Assembly: GCA_963924555.1 (NCBI GenBank)
Contig: OZ004590.1
Span: 7,184,001-7,248,000, forward strand
Source: Crambe crambe
Lineage: Eukaryota; Porifera; Demospongiae; Poecilosclerida; Crambeidae
Direction of reading: 5' to 3'
DNA: 64,000 nucleotides
Of the stretch, positions 12,687-24,303 are shown piece after piece (within the stretch, counting starts at the first letter, position 1; every line of letters starts with the position of its first letter). The translations under genes were made by a program, and so were the position numbers. The notes under the pieces were generated by a model. That model was not told the origin of the DNA. It searched no databases and worked only from the letters and a program-made list of their open reading frames with translations.

Positions 12687-15589
12687 ATGAGACTCCTTAC
12701 CTATACCCTCCAAGATTGCTGTTCAAGACTAGGTTTTCTCAAACTCTGTGTGGTGGTCCTGATGACTTGTGCCATGGCTCAGAGGACTACAGTAATTAAC
12801 TCTTACTCTAAACCTAAACACTCTCACTCTCACTCCCTCTGTAGCACCAGTTTAAGATGCTGACTAGCCAGCGACTCAAGTCGATCATGCGCTGCAATGA
12901 CGTGGAATCACTTCGTCAGTATGATTTCCCAAATATCCTGAAGCCCAGAATCCCAGGAACTCAGACTCATGAAGAAGTGAAGCAAGTAAGTACCAAATCA
13001 TTGGGTTCCTTGTTACTTCTTCTGTAGCCATAGTTACGATCAGAAACTTCATCATAATAATTTCACTTTCTGTATGACATCAATAGTACATCCTATCTCG
13101 ACTGAGTCAGTTGAACTGCTCTCGTTGGAACATCACTCAGCATTCATTTGAACAAAACACCGTCATTGGTCGGAAACCCTTTACCAACATCATTGCTACC
13201 TTGGACCCTGAGGTTGATAGACGCCTTGTTCTTGTGGCTCATTACGACTCCAAGATCTTAACAAATAAAGTTTTTCTTGGAGCAACAGACTCTGCTCTTC
13301 CAGTGGCACTTCTTATAGACCTGGCATTGGCTCTGGACACAAAGCTGCAAGACAGACAGGTAATCATTACCACCCTACCTCTAACCTATCCTTAATTTGA
13401 CTTCTTTTACCAGCTGATGGACGTCTCTTTGCAACTGATATTCACAGATGGTGAAGAAGCATTTGTTAGGTGGACTTCCACAGACTCCATATATGGAGCA
13501 CGTCGCCTGGCAACAGATATGAACCGACAAGATGGACTGCTCAGTGTCAATGGCAAGACAGGGATAGAAGCCATGGAGGCATTTGTTCTGCTGGATTTGA
13601 TTGGTTCCATTGACCCGCACCCTTCCTTCCATGACTTCTTTAGTGCCACCACTGATGTGTTCCAGAGATTCGTCAAAATAGGTACATAAATAGAGTACTC
13701 CCTGTTAGTGAGTTTTTGAAATTGGTGATCCTTTACCAAATTCTGTACATTTGGGAAATTGACACTGTTGACTCTATAGCAAGATTCACTACATTGGAAT
13801 TTTCTAAGATGTCAAAACATTATCTATTGATAGGATCTCATTATTACTTAAAGTTTAAATGGTCAATCAATTGTACAGTTTGTACACACTCGGTACATAG
13901 TGTAACACCCAAAGGACTCTTTTTAGAAACTGTTTTCTAGATGAAAGGTTCTTCATCTTTGGGTGGATGCCATTTTTTGCTTAGTTGTAGTTGGAAGGAT
14001 CAAGTTAGCAAGTACGTGAGTGTGTACGCATGACCTTAATGCTTGGAATACCACAAATGATTTATGAGACGACTATATTTGTGTGGCCTCTATGAATTCC
14101 TTTGTTGCTATATCACATGACTATGTATAAATAGACTAGATTGGCTCTATGAATAGTAGCAGGATGCACACATTACCACTGCCGAGGTCCAAACGAGTCT
14201 GCTTTTCACTGGAGTGAAAGCATTTCATTTGCTGCTAATAAGCACAGTCTGGAGCCTGGGCCAGCTAGTGAGTCGGTGCATTGATCTCTTGTTGCTTATT
14301 GTTGAAAGGGCCCAAAGCTAACAGCATTAAGCCAAACAGAGGAAACTGTGCCAGTTTTCAAATAATGGCTCGACTCGTGTGTTGTGTGTGTTTAAGCTTA
14401 TACATACACTTGGTGTGTACGTTGGGTACAAATGTGTTTGTGTGCGTGCATGCAATGGATGTTGTTTGCATATACAGAGGAATGATGGCTGAGTAGGAAA
14501 AGTGTGTCAGGTACTGTCAGTTTAGCGTCATGAGGACTTATGTCTTTGAGCTGGTTCACGTAGCCAGACCCTTACTCGCATTACGTGATGCATTTGCACG
14601 CGCTGCAAGTAAGGGTCTGGCTATGTGAGACTCAGTTGTTGTCCAATCTAGCCCAGCTGTTGTGTGGCTGAATGAACTCTGAACTCTGACTAGTATCCTT
14701 AACGATGCAATCAGTTACATGTTTCAGTTACTAAGAGCATAAAGCCTTTTCAGACATTGCAATGAAGATGTGATTTCCTCTGAATCCCACTGCAGAGAGG
14801 CGTCTGAAGGATGCTGGATATCTAGAGTCTCATTCCCAGAATTACTTTATGAGGGAGACAGCTCATGGTTTCTATGGTATCGAAGATGACCACAAGCCTT
14901 TTCTTGCACTAGGTAAGTGGTCCTTCGTATGCAGGCCTAAACTATAAGGCAGAAACACAATCTGTCACCATGTTCTGGTAGAGGAAACAAAGATTATAGG
15001 CCTAGCTAGCCAGTATCCCAGTGTCCAGGTTTAATGTAGTACACAATATGTTACATTGGTCTGAACATTGATTTGATTATTCCTTACGTGAAGAGCAACA
15101 AGTTAGAAATAACCAATGATTTTCAAAAGTTCAAAAATTAATTGCCCTCCTCCCCCTATAGTAGTTCTATGAATATGATTAATACAGCTCAGCATAATCT
15201 GGAAAGAAAAAAAACAGTAGCATTATAAGGTAGGATGTGAGCAATATCACCACAGCTACCATGGCCGAGGATGAAACATTAAAACCTTAGAAGAGAGGAT
15301 GTGGTCAGAATTCAAAGTACTGGAGATGTCCTTGTCTGGCCTCCTCCTACATCTTATGAACTCTGACAAGCTCGACTACTAGCTTTGATATGCAGGGGCT
15401 TCCTCTCTGTTTACCTTCTAGATACCCAACTTAATTGAAGCCAACTAATGACCCCATTTCTTGGCGAGCTGTCGGCAGCTGTCTTTCGGGTGACCTATCT
15501 GAATGGGGTCTGCCCAATCTCCACTGGGATTTACCACCATGTGGAGATTTGACCAAATTGGTTCTGTCTCTAGACCTTAGCACTGATAA

Positions 15590-15672
<83 letters not shown>

Positions 15673-15822
15673 GGAGTTCCTGTGGTCCATTTGATCACTT
15701 ACGGGTTCCCTCGAGTATGGCATACAGAGTACGATAATGCTGATGCCATAAACTGGACCTTTGTTTCAAATTTCAGGAAGATCATGATGGTGTTCTTGCA
15801 TGAATACTTTCATTTAAAATAG
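12687..15822 (+). CDS. QPCT: Glutaminyl-peptide cyclotransferase (350 aa, 6 exons)
   Basis: This zinc enzyme cyclises N-terminal glutamine (or glutamate) of peptides to pyroglutamate in the secretory pathway. Exons: 12687-12791, 12845-12985, 13087-13359, 13414-13681, 14796-14912 and 15674-15822, all in phase. The chosen ATG gives a basic/hydrophobic N terminus ([18 protein letters not shown]), which fits a signal peptide or Golgi anchor. Metal and catalytic residues are present in the motifs [25 protein letters not shown] and VWHTEYDN, matching the Asp/Glu/His set of human QPCT. The 350 residues compare with 361 in human. Introns 4 and 5 (13682-14795 and 14913-15673) carry a small inverted-repeat element and a (CT)n tract that abuts the last acceptor. 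Whether the product is secreted (QPCT) or Golgi-anchored (QPCTL) cannot be settled by eye. Confidence 0.95.
14561..14623. mobile_element. 63-bp hairpin MITE relic in QPCT intron 4
   Basis: The sequence begins TAGCCAGACCCTTACT and ends with its near-perfect reverse complement ending GGCTA, with a short spacer. The TAG...CTA termini and internal CCAGACCCTT resemble the larger TAGTCT-terminated element at 45180-45792. No clear target duplication remains. Confidence 0.6.
15592..15669. repeat. (CT)n microsatellite abutting the last QPCT acceptor
   Basis: About 78 bp of uninterrupted CT lie directly upstream of the TGCAG acceptor of QPCT exon 6, so the polypyrimidine tract of this intron is a microsatellite. 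Confidence 0.95.
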
Positions 15823-16507
15823 AATTATTCTTTGAACAAAACCATCATTAATAATTACCATCCTGTAAGATCAATGTTCAGAGTCACGTACAAACATTGC
15901 TTCAATTTGTGGGTGTATATATATCCCCGTGCACTCCTCCAATCCCAGGAATTGAATCTAGTGTCAGATTGACCACCAAGCCAACAGCATTCCACTCCCA
16001 TTCAGTCCATGCACTGCTGGCACTATTGATTTCATTGGACAGAGGTGTTCACAACCCCATACATGTAATTACAGCTTCTCAGCTTATTGTGTTGCCAGGA
16101 ATGCTAGTAATGGGGTAGGAGTGACTCTCTGTTATGACTGCTCAATGAGCATGTTGATCACTGTGGTAACAATTTTTGGCATCAAGTGAAGTCTTGTTTA
16201 ACCTTTGAAAGAAAAGTCACCAATGCGCATTATAGCGAAAATTCAAATGTTTCTTTTTTAATATCAAAAAAATTCTTTTTTATAATTTGTTGCAGACCTG
16301 CTGCTAGTGTTTGCGCCAGCGCAAATGAGATGATACTTGTTTGCTTGTGAGGGAGGTGTGTGTGGTGCAGAAACACAGAGAAACAGTCGTGAGAGAACAA
16401 GACAAGGTTGACCAGCGAGTCCAGCTCGTGAATGAGGGAAGGGAAAAAAGGAACAAACTTAAAAGTCAGGAAATCAGAGGAAATGAACAGAGATGATAAA
16501 AGTTATT
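15823..16507. other. Convergent intergenic region (QPCT and SRF 3' ends)
   Basis: These 685 bp lie between the QPCT and SRF stop codons and probably contain 3' UTRs. No coding or RNA feature is supported. Confidence 0.5.
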
Positions 16508-17847
16508 TTACATCCTTGTCATTGTGGGACTCCCGTTGGACGTGGAGTACAGTCCTTGAGGCGAATGCGAGTATCTATGCTGGTTGGGCGAGTTACTCGG
16601 ACTTCTCTGATCGTAGGTCATTTCCTCCATCATCACTTGTTGGTGGTGAGGTGGCATGTGCGATGACTGAGAGAAGGAGGTGGCACTCGGAGGGCTAGCA
16701 GGGTATGAGCCGTTGGTGAAGGTGTTGGCACGATGAGGACTGGCTGGTTGCCCTGGTGAGTAGCTGGGAGGTGGAGACGAGTGTGATGGTGACATGACCT
16801 GTGTGCTCTGAGGGTGGACCATCTGGGCATGGGTCATGATGGGCATCTCATGTGGCATGGCAGCAAATCCTTGCATGGGGATCATTCCATGGGGAATGTT
16901 GTTGCTAGGCATAATCGGGATCCCAACAGCAGATGTTGTGGAAACAGGGATCAGGCAAGGATCATGAATGTTACCCTGAATGAATAAAAAAAAGAGAATC
17001 TTGTAAAGCCTATTGTTTTAGTAGCACTTTGCAGCTTTTAGAGCCTTTTATTTCCACTACTTAGCACTTTGTTGGCTGATAAACAGCGAGTTAATGTACC
17101 TTGTAATCTTCATCTGGGATCTGGTAGCCCAACTCGGTCTCCTCGTATCCATTCGCAGACATTCTCATGTCGTACTCGCCGTTGGGACCGACCACGGAGT
17201 TCGGCGGGTCAGGCTGGTGCAGACAAGTCTGGATGAGAGCCTTGCCAGTCTCCGAGGTGATCATTGGCTGCAGCTTGGGAGTAGCAAAGGTGTAGACATG
17301 GCCAGTCTCCGAAGCGACAAGCAGCATCACTTGTGTCCCCGTCAGAGTGCTCAACTCGTAAGCCTGAAAAGTAAAAAAGTAAATTACAATCAACCGAAGC
17401 GCTTTTTGCATTGTTTTGTTGTCTAGACCGCAAGCTCACCTTCTTCATTATTCCTGACTTTCTCTTCGAAAAGGTGGTGTATCTCCTGAGTTTGTTCTGG
17501 ATGTATTCCATTTGGATCTTGACTCGACCTCTGGTCTTTTTTCCAGGTGCTGGTTTTGCACCAAGTTTGTCTCCCTTCAGCTGTGGGTAGCTGTCGTCTG
17601 TATCGCTTATGCTTGAGCTTCTGTCGTCGTTTTCCAATTCGTGCATTTTGTTGGGGGAAAAATGGGAAATGGAGAAGGGATCGGTTGTAGTCTGAGGGTT
17701 GTATACGTTTTCACCAAGCATTGTAGAAGTTATTCCAGCAGGCTGTCCGGCAGCACTGAACTTCTTAGTTAGAGTCTGATCGGCAAGTGTAGCTAACTTA
17801 GCTTTACTAAATTTAGTAGCGTTTTGCGATTTTGTTTTAGAGTTCAT
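16508..17847 (-). CDS. SRF: Serum response factor, MADS-box transcription factor (379 aa)
   Basis: SRF is a nuclear dimeric factor that binds CArG boxes and partners with Ets/TCF or myocardin-family cofactors to control immediate-early and actin-cytoskeletal genes. Exons 17847-17440, 17363-17100 and 16975-16508 join in phase. Residues from about 100 form a near-canonical MADS box (GKKTRGRVKI, KLRRYTTFSKRK, GIMKK) followed by the SAM extension (AYELSTLTGTQVMLLVASE, KLQPMITSETGKALIQTCL). The splice junction after GIMKK falls inside the MADS domain. The C-terminal half is Ser/Pro/His/Met-rich, as expected for a disordered activation region. It is shorter than vertebrate SRF (about 508), mainly outside the MADS region. 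It shares a 239-bp divergent promoter with TRMT61B that contains a consensus CArG box. Confidence 0.97.
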
Positions 17848-17961
17848 CCTTTTATATCTGCTGCAGGAGCTTGTTAGGACTTGCCTTGTTTGGAGCAGGT
17901 AGTACTTGGTAGGCGAGGCTTCAATTCGCTGATCACTTCCAATTCCGCAATTCCTTCATTT

Positions 17962-17971
17962 CCTTTTATGG
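17962..17971. promoter_or_regulatory. CArG box CCTTTTATGG with overlapping Ets-like site upstream of SRF
   Basis: CCTTTTATGG matches CC(A/T)6GG exactly. It is flanked by TTCC on one side and runs into GGAAGT, an Ets-type core, on the other. It lies about 115 bp upstream of the SRF ATG, in the gap shared with TRMT61B. A second, imperfect CCTTTTATAT occurs next to the SRF start codon. Autoregulation is inferred. Confidence 0.6.
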
Positions 17972-18086
17972 AAGTTATCCAGTCACATGCTCAATTGAAC
18001 GACTCGTTATGACGCGTTATGACTCATTGAACACGTGTATGATTTGAGTTAGCAAACTCGTTAGTTACAATAGCTCACTAATAGCA

Positions 18087-21000
18087 ATGCAAACAGGGAA
18101 AGTGGGCCTTCAGTATGGGGAACTGGTACTTTCAATTGGAGTGAATAGTGGTAAAAGATCCCTTATTAAACTGAGGGAGGGAGGTTTCATGAGAGATAGA
18201 GGGATACTTCATAGTGATCTTGTGTCCAAGAACAAAGCCACTGTCCAGACCAAAGGGATACTTTTCAGAAGAGTGACTCTGGAAGAGTATGTGGTATTAA
18301 TGAATCGAGTGGCAGCACCCGCTTACCCCAAAGATGCTCAGACAATGATCAACATGCTGGGGTTGGGAGAGGGAAGTAGAGTGTTGGAGGCCGGCACAGG
18401 ATCTGGAGGACTGACTCTCCACCTCTCTAAGGAAGGTGGCTAAAAATGGAGTGATGTTGTAAATTATATAATAATCCACAGAAATCTCCTTGGGACCCAT
18501 AGTAGTCCCCAAGCCATTAAAATTCCCACAATGTTATTGACTAGATAATCTATATTGGGACTCGATTCCTCTTCAGTAGGTTCCTCCTGCAAAGGAAAGT
18601 GTCTGGGAATGAGGTGTAAATTGGTGTAGGCGGGGAACAAGGGCGCCGATATGTGTAGGTGGGTAGGACATTGATCCCCCAAACTCACAGGAAGAACTGG
18701 TGGACAGAAACAAGTGAGTGGGAAGGTCCCCGTAGTACAGGAAGTGTGCTGTGGTGAAGTACGTGACTGCTCATGCTAGAGATAGTAACCAGTGTGTGTG
18801 TGTGTGTGTGTGTGTAGTGTGAATTGGGGGATACATGTCCATGTCCCTTGGGTGTTGAGTTGTACTCTATCTCCAAAGAAAACTACGCACACATCTGGCA
18901 GGGTAGTAGTGTGTTGATATAGCCATTGTGTTACCTTTATACTGAATGCAGTTGGGACAACCGGCCAGGTGTATAGCTTTGAGAATAACCCTCGTCACAT
19001 GCAGAATGGCATGATGAATTACGATGAGTGGCGTGCCAACTGGGCACTCAGCCATGGCTTGTCTTGGCCAGACAATGTCCGCTTCACAGAAGCTTGCCTG
19101 TCCACTGTGAACCAACATGTTAAGTCTCCAGTTGATGCAGTAAGTGAAATGGCCTATTGAGTTTTCACTTTTGAATTCAAATTCCCCCCATTTTATGTAT
19201 TATTTTTCTTCACCTATTGAAATATTCATGCCATAAAAAGTAATAAAAAGGTACAGAGTTTCCACAGGAAGTGACTTCCCATATCATGTGATTGCCAGAC
19301 CACCCACAGGAAATCACGTCCAACATTGTATGACCATCAGGTACCGTCTGTGGTTCTCGTGCTCTGTGCATTGCAGGTCGTACTAATGCACCATAAATAC
19401 AGGCCTGGCTAAAAATAACAGACGACACAAGTTAAGTGTTTGCAGCTTAACAGGTCATGTGTCCATATCCTTTGGTTCCACTTGTACAATGTAATCACAT
19501 ACTGACGAGGTTCCCCCTAGAGGGAAGTGGTGGATAAAAGCCATACTACAATGATTATTTACTACAAGTTGGCTCCATGTTTCTCTCCATCAGTACCCTT
19601 ACAAGGCTACAGAAACAAAGTTGGAACTGCGAGCATCTGCTCATCTGCACGTTGTTCCTAGTTGGTAATCACGCATATAATATGCCAGATATTACTCAAT
19701 TATGTTCCTAATTTCTATTGAAGTCATGTTCTCCTGTTCTTGTTGCTAACAGGTGGCTCTGGATATGATGTCTCCAGGACCTTTGTTCATTGACTTCCTG
19801 CCAATCCTGAAACCCGGTGGTCTGGTGTCGGTTTATTTCCCAAAGTGAGTCGGAATTCTTCTTTGCAAGGTGTAGAAGTTGCCTATTCTTCCTGTCAACT
19901 GTGAACAAATTAGTTGGGTTGCCGCTGGCCTTCTCAGATGAGGCAAATTGTTAGCAGTATGTTAGGAGCCCATTATCATTCTCCACACTGCAAGTATCCA
20001 CACTTAACAGATCAGCACTGACACATGGTGAAGAGTGATTAGACATGATTGACTGGCTTGTTGATGTACATATTGTAATACCACTCTTGCTATAACAATT
20101 CTATAGTGATGTGGGAGTGATATACTGTAAGGATCTTGGGATATATTATCTGTACTCAGTTTATTTATTATTTATTAGTATTTCAATGGGTCCTTGAGAA
20201 AAGGATAATATTGTGATTGCACAAAAAACCACGTAGTAAACTGGTCTCACACTCGTCTTGCTTCTTTCAGATGTGAAGATTCCCTTTCCTGCATGGTGCA
20301 CAGCTATGGTTTTAAAGCACTCAATTAAATTAACGAGGGCATTCTCAAGTTCACAAGGCACGGCAAACTATGCCAAATGTTGCTTTAGTATTTCTCTTGA
20401 AATCATTAATTGTAATTCAATGACATGCCCAATTTAAGGCAGAGTATTTTGATGTAATATTGATCGCCTTTTCCGTCTTTGTGTGATCTGCAGTATCACT
20501 CAGTACATCATGTTATTGGACCACCTCCACTCCAATGATTTACCGTTTCACCTGGAGAGAGTGATAGAAGTGACACACAAAGAATGGACGGTGAAGCCAG
20601 CTGCCAGCAAGCACCATAGACTGGCAGAGATGGCTAAAGACTCTGTTCAGAAGTACATATGTAGACCTAGTCACCACCAGCAACCCCATACAGGTGAGTG
20701 AGATTTTAACTACCAATAATCATTGTAATCCGAGACACTGTACTTTAGCACAGTTTTGATGTTGAGGCTACAGTTCAAGGGTGACATTCTTTGTTAAAAA
20801 CAGAATCTTTTGTGCTGGTGGGAGAACATGTATAATTGCGTTGTAGCCTAGTTGTTAGTCCAGGTGTGGTAAGATACCAAGTTGTCATGGTTATAATGAG
20901 TTCAGATTGGCTTGAGCACAAGAGATGAATGATTCATATCTGGCCCGGAACAATTGGGGTTTCCATAGAAGGTTGGATGACGTGTACAACCAAGAATCTT

Positions 21001-21304
21001 GTATTGTGCAGAATAAGGCAGTCATAAACAGTACAAAGCGTTGTATTAAAGTTGTGCAATAATTTTAATTGCATAAAATGACAGCAGCTCTATCCCCTTT
21101 TAGAGAAGTTTAGTTCTAAAAAGGTATATGTGCAAGTTTACTCTAAATGTTATTCTATACCGTATCCCATTACAGCAGTATCCAATATCTCTCTAGTGTT
21201 ACGAATACACCATATCATTAGAGTAACATTTTTATAACTTCCATTTTTCTCTTTTGTTAGCGTTTCTTGGTTTACTGCGAAAGCTGGACTGCAATGTAGA
21301 CTGA
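18087..21304 (+). CDS. TRMT61B: tRNA (adenine58-N1)-methyltransferase, TRMT61B-type (290 aa)
   Basis: The enzyme uses S-adenosylmethionine to methylate N1 of adenine; TRMT61B acts on mitochondrial tRNA and rRNA. Exons 18087-18435, 18952-19139, 19753-19844, 20494-20693 and 21261-21304 are in phase. The N-terminal beta domain leads into SAM motif I (VLEAGTGSGGLTL), then GQVYSFENNP, a W.LSHGLSWPDNV segment that is characteristic of the TRMT61B branch, VALDMMSPGP, and the NITQ loop. The short last exon gives the terminal HTAFLGLLRKL. No obvious mitochondrial presequence is visible at the chosen ATG, so localisation is uncertain and an upstream start is possible. Introns contain no recognisable gene. 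Confidence 0.85.
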
Positions 21305-22557
21305 TATAGATGGATAGGGCTATTATGGGAACTTCAGCCCAGAACCTAACCACAAGCAAACCTGCCTAGCTGGTTGCCAGGATGACAACTTAAAATTATA
21401 TAACACACATACTTTACTTCTCTGCACATCAAAGTTAAAGGAAATTCAGAATTTTAACACTGCAAGGATGTTTTGGTGTTGATGAATGACTTCATGTCCG
21501 ATGATTTTTTGTGATGTTTGAAAGTTTTATGATGACAAAGTAAAAGTAAAATGATCAATGAATTTGCTAATAATTGTGATATTTGGTACAGCCAAGAGGG
21601 GGGGGAAAAAAACAGCTTCACATCTGATCACAGGCTGTTAAAAAATAAAATATTTCTGAACTGTTTGAAGTTATAGTTAAATTCTGTACATGGCATTGAT
21701 GGTTACTCCTCACGATACAAGCTGGTTTTTCCCACATGCCCAAGTGCCATATACTGGTGGTGCTCTGTGAATCACGCATAGTAAATAAAAGAAGAAAAAG
21801 ATCATAAACAAAGTTGCTCGTAAGAGTGCAAGACTTGGAACTGTGCCAATGCACCCTCCCCCCTGTTGTCAGCATGTTGACACTCCTGCTTGATTTGCAA
21901 TCCACGCATTTGCCGAGAGACAATAGCCCATAGCGTGAGTGTGCTAGGGGGAGTGGGGCTAAGTATGGGATAAGGAGTGTTTGAGGTCTAATTGAGGTAG
22001 GCTTCATAAGGAGATAGCACTAGACCAAGCGGCAGCATATACCAGGTCCACTCTGTTACTAAAACCAGCATCTCCATAACAAGAAAAGGTATTTCTGGAT
22101 AGACAACACAAAAATGCAAGCTCTGGTATATTCAAAAGTGTCTCAAATCTGTCTGCAGAGTAAGTAGTTGGAACCACTCCCAAGGTGTTTAAAGCCACAC
22201 AGGCAACTCATCTCTTTTCAGATCCAACCACACACACTTCACTATGAGACTGGAGTACACATTTCTACTACATACAACCTGACAGACTCTTATCAAGTCT
22301 AATGTTATGATGGTGCACATTTTGTTAGAGTAACAGATGCTGGAACTAGTAAATGGGATAAGTGGTTGGTTCCCATGCAGTAAATAATGGAGTGGAGAGT
22401 AACAGATGCTAACTAGTTGTAGCTTGCTAGTTGGTCAACCACTGAGTCACCCCCTGCTACTATATCTACTAGACTAATATCTTAGCAGATATAACCTGCA
22501 CCAACACGACCTCTAAAATGTGCAGCATCATCATCCATCATTACTACATACTACAAA
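21305..22557. other. Intergenic region between TRMT61B and Speedy stops
   Basis: About 1.25 kb of non-coding sequence lies between convergent genes. Two minus-strand frames (21618-22007 and 22004-22198) have no domain similarity that I recognise and no supporting splice structure. I see nothing else here. Confidence 0.4.
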
Positions 22558-24125
22558 TTATTTCCTCTGACCTTTGGGGTCCTGCAGGCTGAGGTCAATT
22601 TCATCGATGAAATCCAGCTTGCTAGTGGTGTTCTCTTGCAAGCAAGTTAGATTTACCTGTGCTTGCGTGCAAGAAGTGCAGTACTGGGGTGAACTGCGTC
22701 CATATGGAGGGATGGGAGAACGCAGGTAAGGTCTGATCGCTCCCCCATGATGAGGCCGACGTTTTCTTTGCCATATTAGATGATGTGGAACCATGTCGAT
22801 AACCTTGGGAGGAGGGAGGGAAATATGATTAAAAATATATTATCCAGTGGAATTGGAATGTACCCCGGTACAGTAAAGGAGTTTCAACTCCATATACTTA
22901 ACATAACAGTGAATTCTTTCTTGTGACCATATGCCATTAGATCATCGATTACATTGGAAATAAACAACTCTATAATGGAATGCTACTCCCATTTCCCTCC
23001 TCATGACCATAGGATAGCTAATTAAGGAGACACAGCTTTCCTCAAAGTGTCAGTCCAATAGAGTTGTACCAATCTATGCACTTTCACAGAGAATCCTTCG
23101 CCCACAAGCTAGTACAACAGAATCAGGCTAATTAGTGCACAATTAGAAGCCCAGAAGTCAGGTAATCCCCACCACTACAAAATATGATTAGCAACTGACC
23201 ACAGAGCCAGACAGAGTAAACAGGAAGTCATGCACAAAAATAACCCCGTACTTCTCAAATGACAACTGAATGCACTTAAAAGGGTAAGACACTGGAAACA
23301 ATAGCTGACCTCTTCACAAGTTCTCCTACTGACCACAGCTCTGAATCCCATGTTATGCCAGAGTTGATCTCTGTGGTTCAAAAATTCAGGAAACTGTGTC
23401 ATCCATCCTTTACCAAGTGCCCATGGGAAGATCTCATATTTCTCGTCCTCATCATCTTCCTCAATGTCATTGGCCAGATAGCTGAATGAAAGAAGTTGTT
23501 ATTATGTAAAAGGTAACCACTAAAACGTACAGAGCAGTAAAGAAGTTCATCTTGTTATAAGCATCCACAGGGAGCCCTGCTCGTCTGAAGTACACATATA
23601 CCATAGCCAAGAGATACTGTACAAGTAATCATGGCAGAACAATTGAAGTTTCCTTCTGGGAAGGGGAAGCCCAATCCACTTACCCTATCAGCCAGTCGAG
23701 CACATGAGTCTACCCACAGGAAATCCTGAATTACTTTGTCTTCTATAATTTTAGGGAGAGGACCACATAAACATCACTTCCATATAAAGACTTGAGAGTC
23801 TATTGTTTAGATAGAGGTTAATCATAACTCACCAAACAGTTGCAGAAAACTAATGAGGTAAGGGTTGAGTATGCGTGGGTGTTTGCTGGGCCACTCTTGA
23901 AAGTAACTGCTTGGTCTAAGAAAAGGTCAAAGTTCAATGATGATAATAAGAGTTGGAGTGATTTCCAGACCTTGATGTTATGGCCAACTCTAATTCTTCA
24001 TCTGAAAGGGCCTCACTCCCACTAGTATCTTCCTCGGAAAAAGACGCAACGGAACACTTCCGTTTCAAGCCCAACCCACTTCCTCTGAACCCATGTATTC
24101 TCTTTATAAGGCAGCTTGTGGCCAT
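22558..24125 (-). CDS. Speedy/RINGO-family CDK activator (266 aa, 6 exons)
   Basis: Speedy/RINGO proteins bind and activate CDK1/CDK2 without being cyclins and act in meiotic and mitotic progression. Exons: 24125-23971, 23915-23833, 23742-23684, 23616-23531, 23481-23310 and 22803-22558, all in phase. The conserved Ringo domain is continuous across exons 2-6: [86 protein letters not shown] and [13 protein letters not shown] with a GGA following. The N terminus is Ser/acidic-rich and the C terminus contains a short CTSCTQ segment. The last intron (22804-23309) is the longest. It lies 178 bp downstream of the NRDE2 stop on the same strand. Which vertebrate paralogue is closest (A, C or E) was not determined. 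Confidence 0.93.
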
Positions 24126-24303
24126 TTCCCCCCTTCAAACTTAAGCCTCACTCAACCCAGACCATTATTGGTGTCCACAGTCCTGGAAATGGCTCGATAT
24201 TATCTCCTGCAGAAACGCATAGAAGTAACCAGCTGTTCTAGGACCGCCCAATTATCACGCATGCGCAGTAACTTTTCTGGGTTTTGTTTTGTTTTTTCTC
24301 CAG

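Noticed and set aside
12476..12799. 107-codon plus-strand frame as the QPCT first exon
   Set aside because: Joined to QPCT exon 2 it runs into a stop; the ATG at 12687 in another frame joins in phase and gives a hydrophobic N terminus.
21618..22007. 129-codon minus-strand frame
   Set aside because: No recognisable similarity; composition and position between two convergent genes suggest chance or 3' UTR sequence.
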